Below are positions 1 to 7,363 of a stretch of 64,000 nt of DNA, piece after piece. The DNA comes from Streptomyces cylindrosporus (GTDB lineage: Bacteria; Actinomycetota; Actinomycetes; Streptomycetales; Streptomycetaceae): NCBI RefSeq assembly GCF_022698165.1, contig NZ_JALDAY010000008.1, positions 372,001 to 436,000 of the forward strand, in the 5' to 3' direction. The notes under the pieces are model-generated. The model was not told the DNA's origin. It did not search any database and was given only the letters and a program-made list of their open reading frames with translations. The position numbers and the translations under genes are program-made. Each line of letters opens with the position of its first letter. Within the stretch, counting starts at the first letter, position 1.

Positions 1-816
1 ACGGTTCTCGCGGCCGGTGGTGTGGTCGTGACCGCGGTGGGTGTGGGCGGGGCCTTCGTGGCCGGCGCTCAGGCCTCGGAGCAGGAGAACGCCTGCTACA
101 CGCTCACCTCCGAGCTGGTCGAGGGGCCGTACTACATCGACGCCGACAAGATCCGGCAGGACGTCACCGAGGACCAGGAGGGCATTCCGCTCCACCTCCG
201 GCTCAAGGTGATCGACGCGGAGACGTGCCGGCCGGTGCGGAACGCGGCCGTGGACATCTGGCACTGCAACGCGACCGGCGTCTACTCCGGGTACGAGGAG
301 ATGGGCAGTGGCGGCGGAGGCGGCGGCCCGACCGGACCGCCCCCGTCGGGCACCCCCACCGGCACCCCGACGGGCAGCCCGCCCCCCGGCGGTGGCGGTG
401 GTCACCAGGAGCCCACCGACGACGAGCGCTACCTGCGCGGCACCTGGCGCACGGACCGGCACGGGTACGTCGGCTTCCGTACCGTCTTCCCGGGCTGGTA
501 CCAGGGCCGCTGCGTCCACATCCATGTCAAGGTGCACGTGGACGGCACCTGGACGGACGCCGGTTACGAGGGCGGGCACACCTGCCACACCGGCCAGCTG
601 TTCTTCGACGAGAAGTCGGTGCTGGCGTCCGCGGCCGTCGAGCCGTACGCGAGCAACACGACCACCCGCACCACCCTCGACGAGGACACGATCTACCCCG
701 GCAACGGGCACGCGGGCGGTCTGCTCTACCTCGAGTACGACCACCGGCACATCGCCCGGGGCGTCCACGCGCACCTGACGCTCGGCGTCGCGCCGGACGA
801 GACCAACGACGGCTGA
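1..816 (+). CDS. Intradiol ring-cleavage dioxygenase, exported (5' end outside window)
   Basis: The reading frame is open to the first base, so the N-terminus lies upstream. The visible start reads TVLAAGGVVV followed by GAFVAGAQA, the hydrophobic part and cleavage region of a Tat-like signal peptide. The body has the intradiol dioxygenase fold of the protocatechuate 3,4-dioxygenase type: LVEGPYY, a beta-sandwich segment, and the iron-ligand region GVYSGY, then GWYQGR and HIHVKVH, which supply two Tyr and two His. These enzymes open catechol-type rings between the hydroxyls using non-haem Fe(III). A Gly/Pro/Thr-rich insert at about residues 95-130 splits the domain; such inserts are common in secreted actinobacterial members. 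The substrate is unknown and no aromatic catabolic genes are adjacent, so a role on plant or soil phenolics is inference. Confidence 0.88.
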   Translation, partial: TVLAAGGVVVTAVGVGGAFVAGAQASEQENACYTLTSELVEGPYYIDADKIRQDVTEDQEGIPLHLRLKVIDAETCRPVRNAAVDIWHCNATGVYSGYEEMGSGGGGGGPTGPPPSGTPTGTPTGSPPPGGGGGHQEPTDDERYLRGTWRTDRHGYVGFRTVFPGWYQGRCVHIHVKVHVDGTWTDAGYEGGHTCHTGQLFFDEKSVLASAAVEPYASNTTTRTTLDEDTIYPGNGHAGGLLYLEYDHRHIARGVHAHLTLGVAPDETNDG

Positions 817-976
817 CCGTCCCTTCCCACCCATGGCCCAGCCCGCCGGGCCCGGCTTGGAAAGCTCACCGGAGGCGCACAGGAACGCCGAGGGAGGAGC
901 ACAGAAGCCTGTCGTCTCATAGGAGGTGACATCGCAGGTGCGGGCCCCTTCCGGGCCGGCGGGCAAGGAGGAAGCC

Positions 977-1453
977 ATGGGATACGCGATCGCGCTCTCC
1001 GCGCTGCTGATCGTCGGCTCGGTCGGCGCGGTCCTCGCGCTGCGCCGGTCGCAGTCGGACCGCGGCACGCACCGGCTGGACGCCGAGGCCGAGGCCAACC
1101 GCTGGCTGGTCCGGCTCGGCGGCAGCCTGATCCCGCCGGGCGCCGCGGCATGGGCGACCGGCGGCGAGGCGGCCGGCGGCGCCCTGACCCGGGCCGCCGA
1201 GTGCCACCGCGCCGCCCGCACCCTGCTGGCCGAGGCGCGCACGGCGGCGGAGTACGACCGCGTCAGCGCGGTCGCCCAGGAGGGCCTCCGGCACGTCCAC
1301 GCGGCCCGCGAGGCGCTGGGCCTGACGCCGGACCCGGATGCGGCCCCTGTCTCTGCCTCTGTCCCTGTCCCTGCTCCCACCCCCGATCGCCCAAAGGTGA
1401 GGCAGGCATTTCAAGAGCCTTTGGCGCGCGGGCCCCTGCCCTCGTACAAGTGA
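977..1453 (+). CDS. Small membrane-anchored protein of unknown function
   Basis: 158 residues. The ATG was chosen because AAGGAGGAAG lies just upstream; the frame is open further 5' but without a better signal. One N-terminal transmembrane segment (YAIALSALLIVGSVGAVLAL) is followed by a charged, Ala/Glu/Arg-rich helical region of about 90 residues and a Pro/Val/Ala-rich tail. I do not recognise a family. The topology suggests a membrane anchor with a cytoplasmic helical domain. The C-terminal tail is low complexity (alternating Val-Pro-Ala-Ser) and probably disordered. It ends about 100 bases before the pectate lyase gene and may simply precede it. Confidence 0.7.
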   Translation: MGYAIALSALLIVGSVGAVLALRRSQSDRGTHRLDAEAEANRWLVRLGGSLIPPGAAAWATGGEAAGGALTRAAECHRAARTLLAEARTAAEYDRVSAVAQEGLRHVHAAREALGLTPDPDAAPVSASVPVPAPTPDRPKVRQAFQEPLARGPLPSYK

Positions 1454-1551
1454 GCGGGCTTTACCAGTACTTGGTGTTGTCGGCGGCAACCCGTCCGCGG
1501 ACGGCGGCAACTGACCGGTCGAAAGCTCCCTCCGTACACAAGGACTTCTCC

Positions 1552-2901
1552 GTGGCCTCTGCCTCCCACCGCCGGTCCCTCCGCAAGCGGCGCACCGCCG
1601 TCGTCTCCGCCGCCGCCGTGGCCGCCGCCGTCGGTGCCGGTGTGATCGTGATGAACGCGAACGCCGGGACGACGACCGTCGACCTGTACCACCAGACGCT
1701 CGCCGCCAAGGACGGCTGGGCCTCCTCCGGCACCGGCACGACCGGCGGCGCGAAGGCCGACTCCGCGCACACCTTCACCGTCTCGACCCGGGCCCAGCTG
1801 GTGAAGGCCCTCGGCTCGGTGTCGGACACCACCCCGCGGATCATCAAGGTCAAGGGCACGATCGACGCCAACACCGACGACTCCGGCAAGAAGCTGACCT
1901 GCGCGGACTACGCTGCGGGTACGGGCTACTCGCTCTCGTCGTACCTCAAGGCCTTCGACCCCGCCACCTACGGCCGCTCCAAGCTGCCCTCCGGCACCCA
2001 GGAGACGGCCCGCGCCGCCGCGCAGGCCAAGCAGGCGAAGAACGTCACCTTCAAGGTGCCCGCCAACACCACGATCGTCGGCGTCCCCGGCACCAAGGCC
2101 GGCATCACCGGCGGCATGCTGCAGATCCAGAAGGTCGACAACGTCATCGTCCGCAACCTGACCTTCTCGGACACCGAGGACTGCTTCCCGCAGTGGGACC
2201 CGACCGACGGCGACGAGGGCAACTGGAACTCCGAGTACGACTCGGTCACCCTGCGCGGCGCCACCCACGTCTGGGCGGACCACAACACGTTCACCGACGC
2301 CGGGCACTTCGACAGCACCAACCCGAAGTACTACGGCCGTGAGTACCAGGTCCACGACGGCGAACTGGACATCACCAAGAGCTCGGACCTGGTGACCGTC
2401 GAGCAGAACCAGTTCACCAGCCACGACAAGACGATGCTGATCGGCAGCAGCGACAGCGAGCCCGGCGGCAAGCTGCGCGTCACCCTGCACCACAACATCT
2501 GGAAGGGCATCGTCCAGCGCGCCCCGCTGACCCGCGTCGGCCAGGTGCACATCTACAACAACGTCTACGACGTAACGCCCCTGAACGGCTACACCCTGCA
2601 GTACAGCATCAACTCGCGCGCCAAGGCCCAGGTCGTGGCCCAGAACAACTACTGGACCGTGCCCAGCTCCATCAAGGTCTCCAAGCTGCTCAGCGGCGAC
2701 GGCACCGGCTCGGTCGCGGGCAGCGGCAACCTCGTCAACGGCACCGCGACCGACCTGGTCGCCGCCTACAACGCCGCGAACTCCAAGAAGATCAAGACGA
2801 CCGTGAACTGGACGCCGACCCTGACCGCGGGCCTGGAGTCGAGCGCCAAGAACCTGCCGACGACGCTCGCGAAGACGGCCGGCGCGGGCGTCCTGTCGTA
2901 A
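1552..2901 (+). CDS. Secreted pectate lyase, polysaccharide lyase family 1
   Basis: 449 residues from a GTG preceded by AAGGA. The N-terminus carries a basic stretch (RRSLRKRR) and a hydrophobic core ending near NANAG, a signal peptide. The mature protein is a PL1 parallel beta-helix. Diagnostic segments are NTTIVGVPGTKAGITGG, IVRNLTFSDTEDCFPQWDP, the vWiDH-like WADHNTFTD, the Ca-site-like DGELDITKSSDLVTVEQNQF, and RAPLTRVGQVHIYNNVY carrying the catalytic Arg region. The family cleaves polygalacturonate by Ca-dependent beta-elimination, giving unsaturated oligogalacturonides, so this is probably a plant cell-wall degrading exoenzyme. The stop is only a few bases from the convergent next gene. 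An open frame extends about 400 bases further upstream but runs through the preceding gene, so I rejected that longer start. Confidence 0.9.
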   Translation: MASASHRRSLRKRRTAVVSAAAVAAAVGAGVIVMNANAGTTTVDLYHQTLAAKDGWASSGTGTTGGAKADSAHTFTVSTRAQLVKALGSVSDTTPRIIKVKGTIDANTDDSGKKLTCADYAAGTGYSLSSYLKAFDPATYGRSKLPSGTQETARAAAQAKQAKNVTFKVPANTTIVGVPGTKAGITGGMLQIQKVDNVIVRNLTFSDTEDCFPQWDPTDGDEGNWNSEYDSVTLRGATHVWADHNTFTDAGHFDSTNPKYYGREYQVHDGELDITKSSDLVTVEQNQFTSHDKTMLIGSSDSEPGGKLRVTLHHNIWKGIVQRAPLTRVGQVHIYNNVYDVTPLNGYTLQYSINSRAKAQVVAQNNYWTVPSSIKVSKLLSGDGTGSVAGSGNLVNGTATDLVAAYNAANSKKIKTTVNWTPTLTAGLESSAKNLPTTLAKTAGAGVLS

Positions 2902-2904
2902 GGG

Positions 2905-3381
2905 CTATGTGTCGTACGAGCCGTTCCAGGGCGCGGTGAAGAAGAGGCGGTCCGGGTAGAGCTCGGCCCAGCTGCCCTCCTCGTCCTCGCCGGTCAGCAG
3001 GCCGAACAGCACACCGTCCACGGTGACCTGGAACGGTCGTACCGCGATGTCGGTGTACGACCGGCGGGGCAGGCTGCGCAGGAGTTTCGCCAGGTGCACC
3101 CGGGCGCGCTGGAGGACCGAGTCCTCGCCGTCCGGGTTGCGCAGCTGCTCGGCCCAGGTGCCGGCACACCAGATCTCGGAGTCGCGGTAGCGGCCCTCGG
3201 GGTCGAAGGTGTGCAGCACGGTGTAGAGACGTTTGTGCTCTTCCCAGCCCTGGTCGAGACGGAATCCCGCCGGGAAGGCATAGCTGATCGACGCCAGGAA
3301 CTGACCGTCCGCGTACCGGCCGATGGACTCGGTCCGGTGCCTCGGCTCGTAGGCGATCGGAACGACTTCGGGTACTGCCAT
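2905..3381 (-). CDS. Conserved actinobacterial protein, annotated HycA-like
   Basis: 158 residues, ATG start. No signal peptide or membrane segment. The sequence (for example HRTESIGRYADGQF and the C-terminal DRLFFTAPWNGSYDT) resembles a Streptomyces family that databases often label formate hydrogenlyase regulatory protein HycA. No formate hydrogenlyase genes are visible here, so that name should not be taken as a function. It is rich in Tyr, Trp and Phe and looks like a compact globular cytoplasmic protein. It lies downstream of metG on the same strand, but a strong hairpin separates the two. The name comes from memory of the family, not from a motif. Confidence 0.7.
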   Translation of the reverse strand: MAVPEVVPIAYEPRHRTESIGRYADGQFLASISYAFPAGFRLDQGWEEHKRLYTVLHTFDPEGRYRDSEIWCAGTWAEQLRNPDGEDSVLQRARVHLAKLLRSLPRRSYTDIAVRPFQVTVDGVLFGLLTGEDEEGSWAELYPDRLFFTAPWNGSYDT

Positions 3382-3392
3382 GGCCGAACAAT

Positions 3393-3430
3393 ACGGGGCC
3401 CGGAAAGCCGTTCGGCTTCCCGAGCCCCGT
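3393..3430 (-). terminator. Stem-loop terminator downstream of metG
   Basis: An 18-bp stem (ACGGGGC...AAGCCG pairing with CGGCTT...GCCCCGT) with two GU-type positions and a two-base loop. It lies between the metG stop and the start of the next minus-strand gene. There is little of a U tract, as usual in Streptomyces. Confidence 0.65.
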
Positions 3431-3468
3431 CTCTCACCGTTCCTACGCGTTAACGCCTGTCGAAACGC

Positions 3469-5184
3469 CTACTCGGACTCGCCGCCGAAGCGCTCCTTGT
3501 ACGCGGCCAGGTCCTCGTCCGTGAGCTTCGCGAACAGGACCGGGGGGACCGTGAAGGGGGTGCCGGGCGGGATCGTGGTGAGGGAGCGGGCCTCGTCGGC
3601 GGAGGTCCAGGTGGCCGTGTCGTCCTTCAGGGCGAAGGACTCGCGCATGATCTTCGCCGTCGTCGGGATGAAGGGCTCCGAGACCACCGAGTAGAGGTGG
3701 ATCAGGTTCATCGCCGTGCGCAGGGTGAGGGCCGCGGCGTCCTTGTCCGTCTTGATCTCCAGCCAGGGGGCCTTCTCCTCCAGGTAGGAGTTGCCGGCCG
3801 ACCACAGGGCGCGCAGGGCGGCGGCGGCCTTGCGGAACTGGAGGGACTCCATGTGGGACTCGTACTCCGCGAGGAGCTCGGCGATCTGCTCGCCCAGCTT
3901 CGTCTCCGCCTCGCCGGGGGTGCCGCCCGTGGGCACGTCGTCGCCGAAGCGCTTGCGGGAGAAGGACAGGACGCGGTTGACGAAGTTGCCGAGGGTGTCG
4001 GCGAGGTCCTTGTTGACCGTGGCCGTGAAGTGCTCCCAGGTGAAGGAGGAGTCGTCCGACTCGGGGGCGTTGGCGATGAGGAAGTAGCGCCAGTAGTCGG
4101 CGGGGAGGATCTCCAGGGCCTGGTCGGTGAAGACGCCCCGCTTCTGGGAGGTGGAGAACTTTCCGCCGTAGTACGTCAGCCAGTTGAAGGCCTTGACGTA
4201 GTCGACCTTCTTCCACGGCTCGCGCACGCCGAGCTCGGTGGCCGGGAACATGACCGTGTGGAAGGGGACGTTGTCCTTGGCCATGAACTCGGTGTAGCGG
4301 ACGGTGTCGTCCACCTCGTACCACCACGACTTCCAGTCGCGGTTCTCCGGGTCGAGGTCGGACCACTCCTTCGTCGCGCCGATGTACTCGATCGGGGCGT
4401 CGAACCAGACGTAGAAGACCTTGCCCTCCGCCGCCAGCTCCGGCCAGGTGTCGGCCGGGACCGGGACGCCCCAGTCCAGGTCGCGGGTGATCGCGCGGTC
4501 GTGCAGGCCCTCGTTCAGCCACTTGCGGGCGATCGAGGAGGCGAGCTGCGGCCAGTCGTCCTCGTGCCGGGCGACCCAGGCCTCGACCTCGTGCTGCAGC
4601 TTGGACTGGAGGAGGAAGAGGTGCTTGGTCTCGCGGACCTCCAGGTCGGTGGAGCCGGAGATCGCGCTGCGGGGGTTGATCAGGTCGGTCGGGTCGAGGA
4701 CGCGGGTGCAGTTCTCGCACTGGTCGCCGCGGGCCTTGTCGTAGCCGCAGTGGGGGCAGGTGCCCTCGACGTAGCGGTCCGGGAGGAAGCGGCCGTCTGC
4801 GGGGCTGTACACCTGGCGGATCGCCCGCTCCTCGATGAAGCCGTTCTCGTTCAGGCGGCGGGCGAAGTGCTGGGTGATCTCGACGTTCTGCGGGGAGGAA
4901 CTCCGGCCGAAGTAGTCGAAGGCGAGCGCGAAGCCGTCGTAGACCGCCTTCTGGGCGTCGTGGGCCTGTGCGCAGAACTCGTCCACGGGGAGGCCCTGCT
5001 CCTTGGCCGCCAGCTCCGCGGGGGTGCCGTGCTCGTCCGTCGCGCAGATGTAGAGGACGTCGTGGCCGCGCTGGCGGAGGTACCGGGAGTACACGTCCGC
5101 CGGGAGCATGGACCCCACCATGTTGCCCAGGTGCTTGATTCCGTTGATGTACGGAAGGGCGCTGGTGATGAGGTGTCGAGCCAT
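3469..5184 (-). CDS. metG: Methionyl-tRNA synthetase
   Basis: 571 residues, class I aminoacyl-tRNA synthetase charging tRNA-Met. The HIGH-equivalent is HLGN at residues 18-21 in the N-terminal Rossmann fold. The connective peptide carries a four-Cys zinc site (C143, C146, C156, C159). The KMSKS-equivalent is KFSTSQKRG at 341-350, with the MetRS variant spacing. The C-terminal helical anticodon-binding domain follows; there is no C-terminal tRNA-binding EMAP-type domain, consistent with the length. The ATG follows a purine-rich stretch. It is the best housekeeping anchor in the window and supports a chromosomal-core location. Separate hairpins lie on both sides, so it is probably monocistronic. 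Confidence 0.97.
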   Translation of the reverse strand: MARHLITSALPYINGIKHLGNMVGSMLPADVYSRYLRQRGHDVLYICATDEHGTPAELAAKEQGLPVDEFCAQAHDAQKAVYDGFALAFDYFGRSSSPQNVEITQHFARRLNENGFIEERAIRQVYSPADGRFLPDRYVEGTCPHCGYDKARGDQCENCTRVLDPTDLINPRSAISGSTDLEVRETKHLFLLQSKLQHEVEAWVARHEDDWPQLASSIARKWLNEGLHDRAITRDLDWGVPVPADTWPELAAEGKVFYVWFDAPIEYIGATKEWSDLDPENRDWKSWWYEVDDTVRYTEFMAKDNVPFHTVMFPATELGVREPWKKVDYVKAFNWLTYYGGKFSTSQKRGVFTDQALEILPADYWRYFLIANAPESDDSSFTWEHFTATVNKDLADTLGNFVNRVLSFSRKRFGDDVPTGGTPGEAETKLGEQIAELLAEYESHMESLQFRKAAAALRALWSAGNSYLEEKAPWLEIKTDKDAAALTLRTAMNLIHLYSVVSEPFIPTTAKIMRESFALKDDTATWTSADEARSLTTIPPGTPFTVPPVLFAKLTDEDLAAYKERFGGESE

Positions 5185-5251
5185 CTTGGGGCTGCTCCCA
5201 GGTCGGGTCGTCTTGTTTTGCGAACCTTGAAATGGTAGCCGACATGGGTGG

Positions 5252-5291
5252 GCCGCCCGCTTCTCGTTTTACGAGGTGAGAAGCGGGCGGC
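5252..5291 (-). terminator. Stem-loop between VWA gene and metG
   Basis: A perfect 14-bp stem, GCCGCCCGCTTCTC with GAGAAGCGGGCGGC, and a 12-base loop. It lies in the short gap upstream of metG and downstream of the 3' end of the VWA gene (minus strand reads metG first, then this gap, then the VWA stop side). Strand assignment is by neighbouring genes. Confidence 0.6.
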
Positions 5292-5313
5292 ACGGGGGCT
5301 GCGGGTCTTGGGG

Positions 5314-7131
5314 TTACGGGCGCCAGTCGATCAGTACGCCGTCGTAGAGCTCCGCGTCCGTGAGCTCCAGGGGGGTGGGGCCCGCGTGGAAGAAGGCCGT
5401 GTTGGGGGTCTTCAGTTTGCGGAGGTAGTCGAAGGCCTTGTTGTCGTGGTCGCCGAACGCGACGAAGGAGAAGAAGACCGAGGGGTGGGTCTTCGCGGCG
5501 TCCGTGAGGGACTGGGTGGCGGGGGTTTTCGCGTCCGGGGCGCCGTCGGTCTGGAAGACGACGAGGGCGGGGGTGGGCGGGGTGGCGTTCTTGTCGTGGT
5601 GCTTGTCGTAGTGGGCGAGGACGGCTTCCACGGCGGCGTGGTAGCTGGTGCGGCCCATGCGGCCGAGGGCTGCGTGGGTCTCGTCGATCGCGTTTTCGGG
5701 GGAGGTGGGGGTGAGGTCGGTGGTGCCGTCGAGTTCGGTGGAGAAGAAGACGACGTGGACGGTGGGGGTGTCGGGGGTGGGGGTGAGGTGCTTCGCGAGG
5801 GCGAGGGTCTGGTCGGCGAGGGCCTGGGCTGAGCCGTCCTTGTAGTACGGGCGCATGCTCGCGGAGCGGTCGAGGACGAGGTAGGTGGTGGCGCGGGTGC
5901 CGGTGAGGTTGGCCTTGGCCAGGGCGGTTGCGGCGGCGTCGCTGCCGGGCTCTGTGTCGGCCTCGGCCTCGGCTTCGCCTTCGGCCGAGTCGTTCCCACC
6001 CGCACCACCCGTGACGGTTTCGTGGTCGGGTGCGGGTGGCCCCTGTGGGGCGACCTCGCCATCGGCGGCCGCGGGCTCGTCGACGGCAGCGGCGACCGTC
6101 TCGGGCTCCGGTGCGGCGGCTGGCGCGGGCTCCGGCTCAGCGGCTTGCGAGGGCTCCGGCTCAGCGGCTGGTACGGGCTCCGGTTCGGTGGTCGGCGCGG
6201 GCTGCGGTTCGGCGGCCTCGGGCGCCGGTTCCACGACCTGCTCGGCCTCGGGCTCCTCAGGCTCAGCGACCTGCTCGGGGGTGGTGGTCTCCGCGACCGT
6301 CTCGGGCTCCGCTTCGGCGACGGGCTCCGACACCTCTGCCTCCGCGAGGGGCTCGTCGGCCACGACCTCGGGCTCCGTCCCGGTCACGGGCTTGGGCGCG
6401 GGGTCCTCCTCGGGCGCGGCCTCAGCGACCGGCTCCTCCACGGCGGCCTCGGGCTCCTCCGACTCAGTGGCCTGCTCGGGCTCGGGGGCCGTCTTCACGA
6501 CCGCCTCGGGCTCGGCGACGGGCTCCGTCACCTCCGCGGTCTCGGGCTCCGCCTCGATCACGGCCTCGGCTTCCGTGACGGGCTGCTCGGCAACCGCCGT
6601 CGGCGTGGGCTCCGCCTCGATCGCGGCCTCGGGCTCCGCCACCTCCTCGGCAACCGCCGCCGACGTCTGCTCCTCCTCGACCTCCGGCTCGGCGACCGGC
6701 TCAACCTCCGTCTCTTCGGCCACCGGCTCGGGCTCCGGCGTCGGCTTCTCCTCGGTCACCGTCTGCGCCTCAGCAGCCGTCTCCGCGACCGGCGCCTCCG
6801 CGACCGGCGCCCCCACGGCCGTCGCCTCCGCGACCGGCGCCTCCGCGGCCGTCGGCTCCTCTGCGACCGGCGTCGGCTCCAGCGTCTCCGTCGGCTCCAC
6901 CGGCGAAGCCGGCCTCGGTACCGTCACGTTGTCGAACGCCGCCGACACCAGTTCGTGCTCGTCGTCGGACTTAGGGTCCGGTACCTCCGCCGCCCGCGGC
7001 GTCTCGGGGGACGGCGTCGGAGACGGGACCGTCGGCGTCTGCGAAGGGGTTCGGTCCGCACCCTCTGCTTCGGCGGCACGCCCCTTGCGTGACCTGCCGA
7101 ACGCATTCCGCAGGAGAGTGAGAATGCCCAT
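5314..7131 (-). CDS. VWA-domain protein, TerF-like, with long Ala/Glu/Pro/Val linker
   Basis: 605 residues. The N-terminus is short and basic (MGILTLLRNAFGRSRKGR). Residues of about 60-390 are an almost pure Ala-Glu-Pro-Val-Thr region built from degenerate AEPEP/VAEPE units. The C-terminal 200 residues form a von Willebrand A domain with the metal-ion-dependent adhesion site DRSASM, a central strand VHVVFFSTEL, and a TDGAPD-type loop. Related C-terminal domains occur in TerF-type tellurite or stress proteins, which act in the cytoplasm with metal-binding TerD proteins. No ter genes are adjacent. The acidic linker is strongly biased and probably disordered; on the opposite strand it yields long meaningless open frames. 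The role is unknown beyond metal-dependent protein binding. Confidence 0.82.
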   Translation of the reverse strand: MGILTLLRNAFGRSRKGRAAEAEGADRTPSQTPTVPSPTPSPETPRAAEVPDPKSDDEHELVSAAFDNVTVPRPASPVEPTETLEPTPVAEEPTAAEAPVAEATAVGAPVAEAPVAETAAEAQTVTEEKPTPEPEPVAEETEVEPVAEPEVEEEQTSAAVAEEVAEPEAAIEAEPTPTAVAEQPVTEAEAVIEAEPETAEVTEPVAEPEAVVKTAPEPEQATESEEPEAAVEEPVAEAAPEEDPAPKPVTGTEPEVVADEPLAEAEVSEPVAEAEPETVAETTTPEQVAEPEEPEAEQVVEPAPEAAEPQPAPTTEPEPVPAAEPEPSQAAEPEPAPAAAPEPETVAAAVDEPAAADGEVAPQGPPAPDHETVTGGAGGNDSAEGEAEAEADTEPGSDAAATALAKANLTGTRATTYLVLDRSASMRPYYKDGSAQALADQTLALAKHLTPTPDTPTVHVVFFSTELDGTTDLTPTSPENAIDETHAALGRMGRTSYHAAVEAVLAHYDKHHDKNATPPTPALVVFQTDGAPDAKTPATQSLTDAAKTHPSVFFSFVAFGDHDNKAFDYLRKLKTPNTAFFHAGPTPLELTDAELYDGVLIDWRP

Positions 7132-7272
7132 GTGCGCAACCCTTCGCGTGAGTTGAAACCGTCAATCACTGGCCAGGACGGACACGTAAGGTTAGCGGCC
7201 CCGCATGGCGATCTTGGGCAGGGGCGGGGGACAGGGAACGCCCGGCTGTCAACACCCTCTTGGATCCCTCGG

Positions 7273-7294
7273 ATTCGCCTTTCGTTCACGTAGG
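7273..7294 (+). promoter_or_regulatory. Possible PhoP box (two 11-nt direct repeat units)
   Basis: ATTCGCC and, exactly 11 bases later, GTTCACG resemble the GTTCACC-N4 unit of Streptomyces PhoP boxes (5/7 and 6/7 matches). They lie about 70-90 bases upstream of the PhoX-type phosphatase start, a gene of a type often controlled by phosphate. A third unit is poor, so this is a tentative site. Confidence 0.35.
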
Positions 7295-7363
7295 CGCAGT
7301 GTCACCGCACGTATGCACCCCTAACGTCACGCTCACACCAAGGGATCGCAAGGGGAGAGTAAA

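Noticed and set aside
1150..1551. Extension of the pectate lyase start upstream
   Set aside because: The frame overlaps the previous gene and is Arg/Gly/Pro-rich; the signal peptide and AAGGA support the GTG at 1552.
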